60,250 bases of DNA from Actinocatenispora comari. GTDB taxonomy: Bacteria > Actinomycetota > Actinomycetes > Mycobacteriales > Micromonosporaceae. The stretch spans positions 1 through 60,250 of the forward strand of contig NZ_BOPO01000016.1 of assembly GCF_017312725.1 (NCBI RefSeq), in the 5' to 3' direction. The notes beneath the pieces are model-generated. The model was not told the origin of the DNA, did no database searches, and worked only from the letters and a program-made list of their open reading frames with translations. The translations under genes were made by a program, and so were the position numbers. Positions 14,967-22,159 of this stretch are shown one piece after another. Each line of letters opens with the position of its first letter. Position 1 is the stretch's first letter.

Positions 14967-17060
14967 CTACCGGCCGGCATTCCCGTGCAGCGCGGACATC
15001 AGCATCCCGGTGTCCCGGGTACCGAGCCGGACGAACATCGGGATCTGCGAGAGGTCCGCGCCGTACGAGCGCAGCGTGGTGGGGCCGCGCAAGGTGCGGT
15101 GGTGCAGCACGTCGTACCACCGGCCGGCGGGGATGTCGATGTCGCGTGCGGTCGTGTCGGTGTCGACCGGCGCGGCCAGCAGCGAGCCGCCGAGCATCCA
15201 CTCGTTGGCGAGGGTGTAGCTGGCCCGATCTGCCGGGAAGTCGAAGAAGACCGGCCGCATGATCGGATCACCGGTGTGCACCGCCGCGTGCACCTGCCGC
15301 AGGATGTAGGGCGTCAGCCGCTCGTGCAGCAGCATCGCGTCCCGGTACGCGCCGATGGTCTGCTGGTCGTAGCGCGGGTTGACCGGCGAGGTCGAGGCGT
15401 ACTCCAGCGGCATGAGCGCGGCGGCCTGCGCCCACCGGATCAGTACCTGCTTGCTCGGCGGATCCTCCGGCGCGCCGGACGAGCCCCCGATCATGTCCGT
15501 CTCGACGAACGGGTAGCCGATGGTGCTCAGCGACAGCACCTGGGACAGGGACGCCTGGAAGGAGTGCCAGTCGGTGCCCTTGTCGTTGTCGCGCATGGCA
15601 AAGCCGTACTTCTGGGTGCCGGTCCAGGCGGCGGTGAGCCCGAGGCCCTCCATGTCGAAGTCGTCGGCGTACTCGTGGGCGAGCTCCAGGTAGTCCCGCG
15701 TGCTGTACCCGGCGTCGGGCGCGCAGGAGGGGTCGTAGAACCGGGTGTCGAACTTGAACCCCTGCACGTCGTAGGTGTCCATCAGGTGGTGCATGATGCC
15801 GCTGAACCAGGCGCGGGCCTGCGGGTTGGCCAGATCGACGATCCCGGCACCCTGTTCACCGTTCCACCACGGCACCAGGCACACCTGGTCGGGGTCGGCC
15901 TTGGACCTGAAGAAGTAGCCGTGCTGCTTCGCGTAGTCGAAGTTCTTCGTGCCCTTGTTGATCCACATCGTCATCCACAGCCCGAGGTCGTAGCCGAGCT
16001 GGTGGACCTGCGCCGACATCGCCTTCGGGTCGGGAAACCGGACCGGGTCGAACGTGTAGTCGCCGTAGTTGCTGTTCCACCCGTCGTCGATCTGCACGGC
16101 GTGGCCGGGGATGCCGTTGGCCCGCAGCTTCCGCACGTAGTCGAGGAAGCTCGCCTGGGTGACGTCGGTGTTGAACTCGGCCCAGCTGTTCCAGGTCGGG
16201 GTGGCGAAGGCGGAGTCGGGGTCGTCGACGGTCTGCGGCGTGCCGGCGATGGCGACGTAGTCCTCGTACACCGCGCGCGGCGTCGACTCGACGAACACCG
16301 TACTGGCGAAGCGGTCGGTGCGGGTGACGGTGAAGCTGCCGAGCCCGCTGCGCTCGTGGTTGATCTGGACGTTCATGTCGTCGTTGGTGTCGACCCACAG
16401 CCCGCTCGCGCTGGAGGTGTACCAGAACGGGTTGTTGCGGTCGTGCGACGAGGGGCCCATCGCCGTGTTGTCGACGTCGCCGGCGTTGAGCGGCCACGGC
16501 TGGTCGTGGATCGGACCGCCCTGCGGCGTGCTGGTGAGCCCCTGCCCGTACCAGTAGCCGGCCGAGGACAGGTCGAAGTTCTCTGCAACGGTGTCCACCG
16601 GGCCGGCGCCGGTCCCGGTGACCGTCCACGCCATGTCGTACTGGCCGGCGTGTGGGGTGAGCCGCAGCGTGATCAGGTCGCCGGGGCTGGTCGTCGCCAT
16701 GGTGAGGGTGAGCGTGCCGGCGGCCCACTCGGCGCCGGTGACCCGGCTCGCCGCGTACGTCGAGCCCCCGGCGGTGAACGTCAGCGGCGCGGTCGCCGGC
16801 GACGCGGACCGACCGGTCGTGGCGAGCACGGTACGGCCGCCGCGGCTGGTCGTGATCTGGACCGGATCCTTGCGGATGGTCACCGTGTAGGCCGGCGCAC
16901 CGGCGGCGGCCGGTTCGGTGAGCGTGACGGCGGCGCCGCCGGTCGTGGTCCGGGCAGTACCGGCGGCGACGACCGTGGTCGGGACGAGTGCAGTGGCCAG
17001 CAACGCGGCACCGAGCCCGGCGATGGCGGCACGGGCGATGCGCGCGGATGCGTGGGACAT
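14967..17060 (-). CDS. Secreted GH31-family glycosidase (MYORG-like alpha-galactosidase type)
   Basis: This is a 697-residue exported enzyme. Residues 1-33 are a signal peptide with a VVAAG-type cleavage region. Residues about 40-280 are an N-terminal beta-sandwich, and the barrel begins near TPTWNSWAEF (residue 288). HAVQIDDGWN is the usual first substrate loop. D438 in GFKFDTRF fits the nucleophile, and D497 in KGTDWHSF is the likely acid/base. FVETDMIGG is the conserved GH31 loop near the end of the barrel. The pattern is closest in my recollection to the MYORG-like GH31 subgroup (alpha-galactosidases) rather than starch- or xylose-active members. Substrate specificity is therefore only suggested; alpha-GalNAc or alpha-Gal would both suit the adjacent PTS. 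The start at 17060 follows caggaag. Confidence 0.8.
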   Translation of the reverse strand: MSHASARIARAAIAGLGAALLATALVPTTVVAAGTARTTTGGAAVTLTEPAAAGAPAYTVTIRKDPVQITTSRGGRTVLATTGRSASPATAPLTFTAGGSTYAASRVTGAEWAAGTLTLTMATTSPGDLITLRLTPHAGQYDMAWTVTGTGAGPVDTVAENFDLSSAGYWYGQGLTSTPQGGPIHDQPWPLNAGDVDNTAMGPSSHDRNNPFWYTSSASGLWVDTNDDMNVQINHERSGLGSFTVTRTDRFASTVFVESTPRAVYEDYVAIAGTPQTVDDPDSAFATPTWNSWAEFNTDVTQASFLDYVRKLRANGIPGHAVQIDDGWNSNYGDYTFDPVRFPDPKAMSAQVHQLGYDLGLWMTMWINKGTKNFDYAKQHGYFFRSKADPDQVCLVPWWNGEQGAGIVDLANPQARAWFSGIMHHLMDTYDVQGFKFDTRFYDPSCAPDAGYSTRDYLELAHEYADDFDMEGLGLTAAWTGTQKYGFAMRDNDKGTDWHSFQASLSQVLSLSTIGYPFVETDMIGGSSGAPEDPPSKQVLIRWAQAAALMPLEYASTSPVNPRYDQQTIGAYRDAMLLHERLTPYILRQVHAAVHTGDPIMRPVFFDFPADRASYTLANEWMLGGSLLAAPVDTDTTARDIDIPAGRWYDVLHHRTLRGPTTLRSYGADLSQIPMFVRLGTRDTGMLMSALHGNAGR

Positions 17061-17138
17061 GGATCACCACTTCCTGTGCGAACGGGAGAGCGGGGAATCG
17101 GGCGCAATGCGTCTCGGCACCCGACATCGAGCAGCGTA

Positions 17139-17148
17139 AACAATTGTT
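17139..17148. promoter_or_regulatory. AACAATTGTT palindrome upstream of GH31 (operator candidate)
   Basis: A perfect 10-bp palindrome lies 79 bp upstream of the GH31 start in an AT-rich patch that stands out from the surrounding DNA. This is a likely repressor site. The neighbouring DeoR or GntR proteins are the obvious candidates, with no direct evidence. Confidence 0.4.
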
Positions 17149-17163
17149 GCGCGACTGGTCCAT

Positions 17164-17200
17164 GCATTCTTGGGATCAGGCATCGGCACTGATCGAATGC
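17164..17200. terminator. Imperfect hairpin between the GntR gene and GH31
   Basis: GATCAG (17174-17179) pairs with CTGATC (17189-17194) around a 9-nt loop, and GCATTC pairs with the adjacent GAATGC (17195-17200) with a 4-nt bulge. It could end the PTS operon transcript about 110 bp after the GntR stop, or act as a second operator for GH31. Confidence 0.35.
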
Positions 17201-17311
17201 ACAAGCATATTGATCGACCGACTCGACCACTCTTATTCCTGCACACAAATATGGGCACGTCGGGAAGCCGGGCGACCATTGCTCGATCAGCCTACCGGCG
17301 GATTGGAGGAA

Positions 17312-17998
17312 TCAGGACTGGTGGAGTTTGATCGCCTCGACAGAATGGTGGACGTGTTCGAGCATTCGCCGGTACGCGAGATCGGCGTCGGAATCGGCCA
17401 GCGCATGCAGAATCGCCCGGTGCTCCACCCAGGAATCGGGCGCGCGGTCCACCACGATCTGGGTCAGATGCCAGGCGATCCGCCGCTGGAGCCGCTCGAG
17501 GAGTTCGAACGCGGCGTTGTTGCCGCCGATGCGGGTGATGGCCCCGTGGAACGTGCCGTTGAGATCGATCAGCCGCCGCGTGTCCCGGTCGGCGAGCGCC
17601 GCCTCCCCGTCCGCGCAGATCGCGTCCAGCCACTCGACGCCCGCCTCGTCGATGGTACGGGCCGCGAGGGCGCAGCTGTCCGCCTCCAGGATCGCGCGCA
17701 CGTGGAAGACCTCGCGGATCTCTCGCATGGTCGGCGCGTGCACGGTCGCGCTTCGCCCCGGCGACAGGTCGACGAAACCGTCCGACGCCAGCGCCCGAAG
17801 CGCCTCCCGTACCGGTTGCCGGCTGACGCCGAGACGGGCCGCGAGCGCTCCCTCGGCAAGCCGCTCACCGGGCGCGAGCACGCCGAAGACGATCATCTCC
17901 TCCACCGCGTCTCGCACCTGCTCCTGCAGGCTGGAGCGCTGAATGGTAGGGATCGCAGGGGAAGCGGACGATCCGGCGTCGCCTCGGTCAACCGCCAC
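17312..17998 (-). CDS. GntR-family (FadR/FCD type) transcriptional regulator
   Basis: This is a 228-residue repressor-type protein. The winged helix spans about residues 20-90 (LQEQVRDAVEEMIVFGVLAPGERL, then LGVSRQPVREALRALASDGFV, the classic GntR recognition helix). The C-terminal all-helical FCD domain spans residues 95-225 with the metal/ligand positions of the family (FHVRAILEAD, NGTFHGAI, EHRAILHALADSD, HVHHS). It starts at a GTG at 17998 behind a strong gaggagg site, 12 bp after the IIB stop, so it is the last gene of the PTS operon. Such genes often regulate their own operon; the AT-rich divergent region at 21807-21892 is the likely target. The effector is probably a pathway sugar acid or phosphate (inference). 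Confidence 0.85.
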   Translation of the reverse strand: MAVDRGDAGSSASPAIPTIQRSSLQEQVRDAVEEMIVFGVLAPGERLAEGALAARLGVSRQPVREALRALASDGFVDLSPGRSATVHAPTMREIREVFHVRAILEADSCALAARTIDEAGVEWLDAICADGEAALADRDTRRLIDLNGTFHGAITRIGGNNAAFELLERLQRRIAWHLTQIVVDRAPDSWVEHRAILHALADSDADLAYRRMLEHVHHSVEAIKLHQS

Positions 17999-18010
17999 GG
18001 CGCGTCCTCC

Positions 18011-18496
18011 TCAGTCAGCCAGCTGCGCAACGAGCTTCCCCAGATCGGTCCGCGTCTGCCCCGGCAGCCAGAGCGCCTCGAGCTGCACGCCCTCCGCCGC
18101 AAGCTCCCGCCAGATCGCGATCTCCTCGTCGGTGGCGTGCACCTCCTTGGTCAGCCGCCGGCGCCCCGGACCGGTGTGCACGTTGCCGACGTTGACCTCC
18201 GTCATCGGCACACCCGCCCGCTTGAGGGTCTGGAGTTCACGGGGACCCTTGACCAGAACCATGGTAGGGATGCGCGAGGTCGACGCTGCGATCACCTTCG
18301 CCGCGTCGTCGATCGACAGCACATCGGCGACCACCCCGGTCGGTACGGCAAGCAACAACAGATCGCGTTGGGTCGGATTGGCGGCGGTGGCATCGTCGGC
18401 CACCAGAATCTGTTCGATGCCCAACGCCTGCGTCCAGCCGAAGACGACCTGACCGTGGATGAGACGGTCGTCGACCCGGATCACGGTGATGTCCAT
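18011..18496 (-). CDS. PTS mannose/fructose/sorbose-family component IIB
   Basis: This 161-residue cytosolic phosphocarrier accepts phosphate from IIA and passes it to the incoming sugar. The phospho-histidine is H14 in the perfect signature VDDRLIHGQV. The remaining sequence follows the IIB fold, with ILVADDATAANPTQ and the NVGNVHTG loop. Length is standard. The ATG at 18496 is preferred, since the longer frame only adds sequence overlapping nagA. The start is 4 bp after the nagA stop, so the genes are co-transcribed. Together with IIC, IID and IIA it makes a full four-part transporter of the family that includes mannose, sorbose, glucosamine and N-acetylgalactosamine systems. Confidence 0.93.
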   Translation of the reverse strand: MDITVIRVDDRLIHGQVVFGWTQALGIEQILVADDATAANPTQRDLLLLAVPTGVVADVLSIDDAAKVIAASTSRIPTMVLVKGPRELQTLKRAGVPMTEVNVGNVHTGPGRRRLTKEVHATDEEIAIWRELAAEGVQLEALWLPGQTRTDLGKLVAQLAD

Positions 18497-18500
18497 GTGA

Positions 18501-19670
18501 CTAGCTCTCCTCACGCCGCACGACCCCGTGCAGAATCGTCGTTTCGATGTCGAGTGTCTCGGTGAGCACCAGCAGGTCGGCCCACTGGCCGGGGGCGATC
18601 CGGCCACGGTCGGTCAGCCCGAGCGAGTCGGCGGGGACGTGCGAACCGGCCGCGAGCGCCACCTCGACCGGCACCCCTTGGTCGACCGCCAGCCGGACGC
18701 CGTCCAGCACGGTGCCGGTGCCGCCCGCCACGGCGCCGGCCAGCGTCGTCGCGGCTCCGCCCCTGATCACCACCGGGGTACCCTCCCACCGCCGGTGCGG
18801 GCCGTCCGCAAGCCCTGCCACGTCCGTACCGTCGGAGACGAACATGACCCGGCCGCGCAGGTCCGGTGCCCGCAGCAGGACGCCGACCAGCTCCGGCGCG
18901 ACGTGTACCCCATCCGCGACCAGCTCCACCCGTACCCGCGGATCGGCGAGCAGCGCCGGCACCGGCCCCGGCTTGCGGTGGTGGACCGGGGGCATCCCGT
19001 TGAACAGGTGAGTGGCCCGCGTGACCCCCTCCGCCACCGCCTCGGCGGTGCGCGCGTAGCTCGCATCGGTGTGCCCCGCCGCCACTCGTACCCCGGCGGC
19101 GACCAGCCGCTTGATCGCCTCGCTCGCCCCGTCCAGCTCCGGGGCGAGCGTACAGATGCGCAGGGCGGCACCGGCCGCCTCGAGCAGCGCATCCAGCCGC
19201 TCCGGTGTCGGCGCGACCAGATGCGCCAGCGGATGGACCCCGCGGCGCACCGGGCTCAGGAACGGGCCCTCGAGGTGGATGCCCAGCAGTTCCGCACCGG
19301 CCTCGACCGGGCCGACGAGCCCGGCGAGACCGGTGACCGCGCCGAGCAGCCGCCCGTACTCGACGGTGGCGGTTGCGGCGACGAACGACGTGGTGCCGTG
19401 CGCGAGCAGGGCGCGGCCGATCACGTCGACGGACGCTCGCGTCGCGCTCATGACGTGGTGGCCGAGCCGGCCGTGCACGTGCGTGTCGATCATCCCGGGT
19501 GCCACGATCCGCCCGGCAAGGTCGTACCGGATCCGGCCCGCCGTCGCCTCGGCGCCCTCGACGACCCGGGCGATCCGGCCATCCTCGATCTCGATCGACG
19601 CGGGTTCGAGCCGGCCGTCGGAGCGCAGCACGCGCGCGCCGACCAGCGCCACGCCGTCCAGGTTCTGCAC
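18501..19670 (-). CDS. nagA: N-acetylglucosamine/galactosamine-6-phosphate deacetylase
   Basis: This 389-residue metal-dependent amidohydrolase removes acetate from an N-acetylhexosamine 6-phosphate, the first step after PTS uptake. The visible active-site set is HVH at 64-66, E134 in HLEGPFLS, H200 in AAGHTDASY, H221 in THLFNGMPP and the catalytic base D280 in VSDGTDVAG. This matches NagA. The start is a GTG at 19670 or 19676; both follow a ggggagggg site. The gene sits inside the PTS operon between IID and IIB, so the imported sugar is probably GlcNAc or GalNAc. No deaminase/isomerase (NagB or AgaS) is in the window. AgaA-type versus NagA-type specificity cannot be decided by eye. Confidence 0.92.
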   Translation of the reverse strand: MQNLDGVALVGARVLRSDGRLEPASIEIEDGRIARVVEGAEATAGRIRYDLAGRIVAPGMIDTHVHGRLGHHVMSATRASVDVIGRALLAHGTTSFVAATATVEYGRLLGAVTGLAGLVGPVEAGAELLGIHLEGPFLSPVRRGVHPLAHLVAPTPERLDALLEAAGAALRICTLAPELDGASEAIKRLVAAGVRVAAGHTDASYARTAEAVAEGVTRATHLFNGMPPVHHRKPGPVPALLADPRVRVELVADGVHVAPELVGVLLRAPDLRGRVMFVSDGTDVAGLADGPHRRWEGTPVVIRGGAATTLAGAVAGGTGTVLDGVRLAVDQGVPVEVALAAGSHVPADSLGLTDRGRIAPGQWADLLVLTETLDIETTILHGVVRREES

Positions 19671-19693
19671 CGCCACCTCCCCTCCCCCACACC

Positions 19694-20533
19694 TCAGCCG
19701 AGCACGCCGAGGTAGCCCAGGACCAGGCCGACCACGAGCGTGCCGAGCAGCACCCAGACCGGGGAGACCCGGCGGCGCAGCAGGACGAACACGAGGAGGG
19801 TGACGGCCAGCGGCAGCATCGCCGGCAGTACCGCATCGAGCTGGTCCTGCAGCTTGATCTTCTGGTGACCGTTGGTGTAGGTCCACGGCGTCTGCACCTT
19901 GAGCAGCGTTGCCACCAGCGCACCCGCCACCGCCAGCCCGACCATCGTGGCGCCGCGCCGGATCCGGTCGATCGTCTCCGGCGAGATCCGGTCGAAGAAC
20001 CGCACCCCGGTGTGGTAGCCGGCGGACGTGGTCCAGAACCGGATACCGAACTGGATGGCCAGCAGCCCGAAGAAGAAGATCAGGGCGCCGGCGATGTTGC
20101 CGGTGACGGCCATCGCCGCGCACACCGCGCCCAGGATGGGGCGCAGGGTGCCGAACACCAGCGAGTCGCCGATGCCGGCCAGCGGGGCCATCAGGCCGAT
20201 CTTGACCGAACTGATCGTCTCGTCGTCGATGTTCTCCGCGCGGTTGGCGCGCTGCCGTTCCATCACGGCGGTCACGCCGGCGATCGGGCCGATCAGCCAC
20301 GGGTGGGTGTTGAAGTAGACCAGGTGTCGTTGGTACGCGGCGGCCCGCTCCGCCTTGCCCGGGTACAGCTTGTCCAGCAGCGGGCGCATCATCCACCAGA
20401 AGCCGAGGTTCTGGTATCGCTCGTAGTTGAAGCCGGCCTGCACCAGCAGGCCACGGAAGGTGAGCCGGCGGATTTCCCGCCTGGTCTCGGCGGTGTCCGG
20501 CTGCGACGCCGGGGTGGCCTTGGGGTCGCTCAT
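19694..20533 (-). CDS. PTS mannose-family membrane component IID
   Basis: This 279-residue membrane subunit forms the sugar channel with IIC. The signature of the family is strong: FNYERYQNLGFWWMM near residue 35, FNTHPWLIGPIAGVTAVME near 75, GLMAPLAGIGDSLVFGTLRPI near 115 and a C-terminal hydrophobic helix pair (LPLAVTLLVFVLL and VWVLLGTLVVGLVLGYLGVL). The N-terminus is a hydrophilic cytosolic tail. The order IIC-IID-nagA-IIB is unusual in that IIB is separated from the membrane parts by the deacetylase. Short gaps (17 bp before, 17-23 bp after) support one operon. Confidence 0.93.
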   Translation of the reverse strand: MSDPKATPASQPDTAETRREIRRLTFRGLLVQAGFNYERYQNLGFWWMMRPLLDKLYPGKAERAAAYQRHLVYFNTHPWLIGPIAGVTAVMERQRANRAENIDDETISSVKIGLMAPLAGIGDSLVFGTLRPILGAVCAAMAVTGNIAGALIFFFGLLAIQFGIRFWTTSAGYHTGVRFFDRISPETIDRIRRGATMVGLAVAGALVATLLKVQTPWTYTNGHQKIKLQDQLDAVLPAMLPLAVTLLVFVLLRRRVSPVWVLLGTLVVGLVLGYLGVLG

Positions 20534-20550
20534 GGTTTCCTACCCTCCGC

Positions 20551-21375
20551 TCAGACGAGCCGTGTGGTGACCGGGGCCGGGGCACTGTCGGCGTCCTTCT
20601 CGGCCGGCGCGGGCGGCGCCGTCGGTGCCGGTGGCGGTGCGGCAGCCGACGAGGAGGGACGGCGCATGATGACGGCGACCAGCGCCGTCGCGAGGATCGC
20701 GATGCCGATGACGCTGAAGTCGGTGTAGGCGGCGACCGCGAAGCCGACGAAGAACAGCGGGAAGAGCATCTTGTTGTAGAGCACCGAGAGCAGGATCGCG
20801 AAGCCCACCGCCGGCAGCAGCGCCGCCGCGGTGTTGAGCGCGGCCTGGACGTGCTCGTTCAGGCCGGACAGCAGCGACTGGATCGCGCTCTCCCCGAACC
20901 GCAGCACCAGGAACGTCGGGATCGCGTACGCGAGGAAGTGCACCGCGTTTCCGGCCCAGACGACGGCCATGATCGATCTTCCGCGTGCCTCCGCGGCGGC
21001 CCGGTCGGCGCGGTGCACCAAGAACGAGCAGACCGTCTTCGCGAACAGTTCGAAGAACGTACCCACCACGGCAGCCGGGATGGCCGCCACCAGCGCCGCC
21101 TGCACGCCGTGCCCGCTGCCCACCGCGAGGGCGGTACCGATCGCCGCGCCGATGGCGACGTTGGGCGGGACGGATCCGCCGATCGGCGACGCGCCGATGA
21201 AGACGAGTTCGAGCGAGCCGCCGACGATGATCCCGGTCTGCAGATCACCCAGGATCAGGCCGACGATCGGGCCCAGGACGATGGGACGTTCGAGGCCGGG
21301 ATCGCCACCGATCCGGCGCGCGAGATAGGCCAGGGCGACCACGACGGCGATCAGCGCGGCTTGGGCCAAGCTCAT
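20551..21375 (-). CDS. PTS mannose-family membrane component IIC (sorbose type)
   Basis: This is a 274-residue integral membrane protein with the IIC hallmarks: the substrate loop DLQTGIIVGGSLELVFIG and PPNVAIGAAIGTALAVGSG in the first third, then about seven further hydrophobic helices and a cytosolic Pro/Ala-rich tail (residues about 240-274). It forms the translocation unit with IID. The start ATG (21375) overlaps the IIA stop as ATGA, so translation is coupled. The extended C-terminal tail is not needed for transport in better-studied members and looks like a lineage addition. Confidence 0.93.
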   Translation of the reverse strand: MSLAQAALIAVVVALAYLARRIGGDPGLERPIVLGPIVGLILGDLQTGIIVGGSLELVFIGASPIGGSVPPNVAIGAAIGTALAVGSGHGVQAALVAAIPAAVVGTFFELFAKTVCSFLVHRADRAAAEARGRSIMAVVWAGNAVHFLAYAIPTFLVLRFGESAIQSLLSGLNEHVQAALNTAAALLPAVGFAILLSVLYNKMLFPLFFVGFAVAAYTDFSVIGIAILATALVAVIMRRPSSSAAAPPPAPTAPPAPAEKDADSAPAPVTTRLV

Positions 21376-21806
21376 GCGGGCACACCTCCTTCACGAATCT
21401 GCGAACCCAGGTTCCGGATCCCGGCCTGGGCTGACGCGGCTACTCGGCGGGCGAGTTCGGCGGCCGGCGTGGTCTCGGCGCCGAACAGCGCATCGATCAG
21501 CATCGGCAGGTTGGCCCCGGTGACGACCTCGGCCCGCCCGGCCAGCGCTTCGCCGAGCGCGACGCGGGCCGGGGAACCGCCGGCGACGTCCGCCAGCACC
21601 AGCACGCGCTCCGGGTCGTCGCCCGCGCCGCCCGCGGCGACGAGCGTGTCGAGGGCCGCGGACACCTGCGCGGTCAGTTCGTCGACGCCGGTACCGACGG
21701 GGAACGGTACGGCGACTGCTCGGCCGGCGGTACCGGTGAGCATCCTTGCGGTCTCTACGAGGGTCGTCGCGAAGTCACCGTGCCCGACGACGAGGATCTG
21801 CGTCAT
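21372..21806 (-). CDS. PTS mannose-family component IIA
   Basis: This 144-residue cytosolic phosphocarrier is the first gene of the PTS operon. H9 in ILVVGHGDFA is the phosphorylation site that receives phosphate from HPr. The C-terminal part carries the standard VLADVAGGSPARVA and TGANLPMLIDAL motifs. The ATG at 21806 is preferred to a longer frame. The mRNA start probably lies only a few bases upstream: a TANNNT box (TACTGT, minus strand, 21819-21824) ends 12 nt before the ATG. In most systems this domain is fused to IIB; here it is separate. Confidence 0.93.
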   Translation of the reverse strand: MTQILVVGHGDFATTLVETARMLTGTAGRAVAVPFPVGTGVDELTAQVSAALDTLVAAGGAGDDPERVLVLADVAGGSPARVALGEALAGRAEVVTGANLPMLIDALFGAETTPAAELARRVAASAQAGIRNLGSQIREGGVPA

Positions 21807-21814
21807 GCGAAACG

Positions 21815-21836
21815 GTATACAGTATGGTGTCGACCA
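21815..21836. promoter_or_regulatory. Divergent PTS control region: GTATAC palindrome and DasR-type TGGT-N4-ACCA site
   Basis: Between the divergent IIA and HPr genes lie GTATAC (21815-21820) and TGGT-GTCG-ACCA (21825-21836). The second has the same arms and 4-nt spacing as the dre site bound by the amino-sugar regulator DasR (ACTGGTCTAGACCAGT type). Overlapping -10-like boxes occur on both strands: TACTGT for IIA (minus) and TACAGT at 21818-21823 for HPr (plus). A repressor bound here would shut both operons. Whether DasR or the local GntR protein binds is unknown. Confidence 0.55.
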
Positions 21837-21892
21837 CCACAAGCCCTGACCTTCGGTCCGGGCCGCGGATCCAACCCTGTTCAAGGAGGGAA

Positions 21893-22159
21893 ATGCCCAC
21901 CCAGCGCGCCGTAGTCCAGTCCCCCGACGGCCTGCACGCCCGGCCGGCCGCCGCGCTCGCGCAGCGCGTCGCCGCCGCCGGTCTCCCGGTATCTCTTGCC
22001 CGCGCCGGCGACGACGGCATGCCGGTCGACGCCGCCTCGATGCTCGCGATGATGGGGCTCGGGCTCAGCCGCGGCGACGTGGTCGTCCTCAGCAGCGACG
22101 CACCGGACAGCGCCGCGTTGCTCGCCGAGCTCGGCGCCCTGATCGAGGCCACCGAATGA
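21893..22159 (+). CDS. ptsH: HPr phosphocarrier protein
   Basis: This 88-residue cytosolic protein passes phosphate from enzyme I to IIA. H15 in DGLHARPAAAL is the phosphorylated residue, with the neighbouring Arg of the signature. The region DAASMLAMMGLG corresponds to the Ser-46 loop used for regulatory phosphorylation in Gram-positive HPr, and a serine (about S49) is present there. The ATG at 21893 follows a strong aaggagggaa site. The stop overlaps the enzyme I start as ATGA. It is divergent from the mannose-family PTS operon, so it is probably dedicated to that system. Confidence 0.95.
   Translation: MPTQRAVVQSPDGLHARPAAALAQRVAAAGLPVSLARAGDDGMPVDAASMLAMMGLGLSRGDVVVLSSDAPDSAALLAELGALIEATE

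Noticed and set aside
17150-17175. Second DasR site (ACTGGTC) upstream of GH31
   Set aside because: Only the left half-site is present; the matching right arm is missing.
13134-17192. A 1352-codon plus-strand frame across the YbaB, DeoR and GH31 genes
   Set aside because: It runs antisense to several recognisable genes and has the same shadow composition as other spurious frames.
18500-20585. A 694-residue nagA with a long N-terminal extension
   Set aside because: The extension is the shadow of the IID gene in another frame, and the GTG near 19670 has a strong ribosome binding site.
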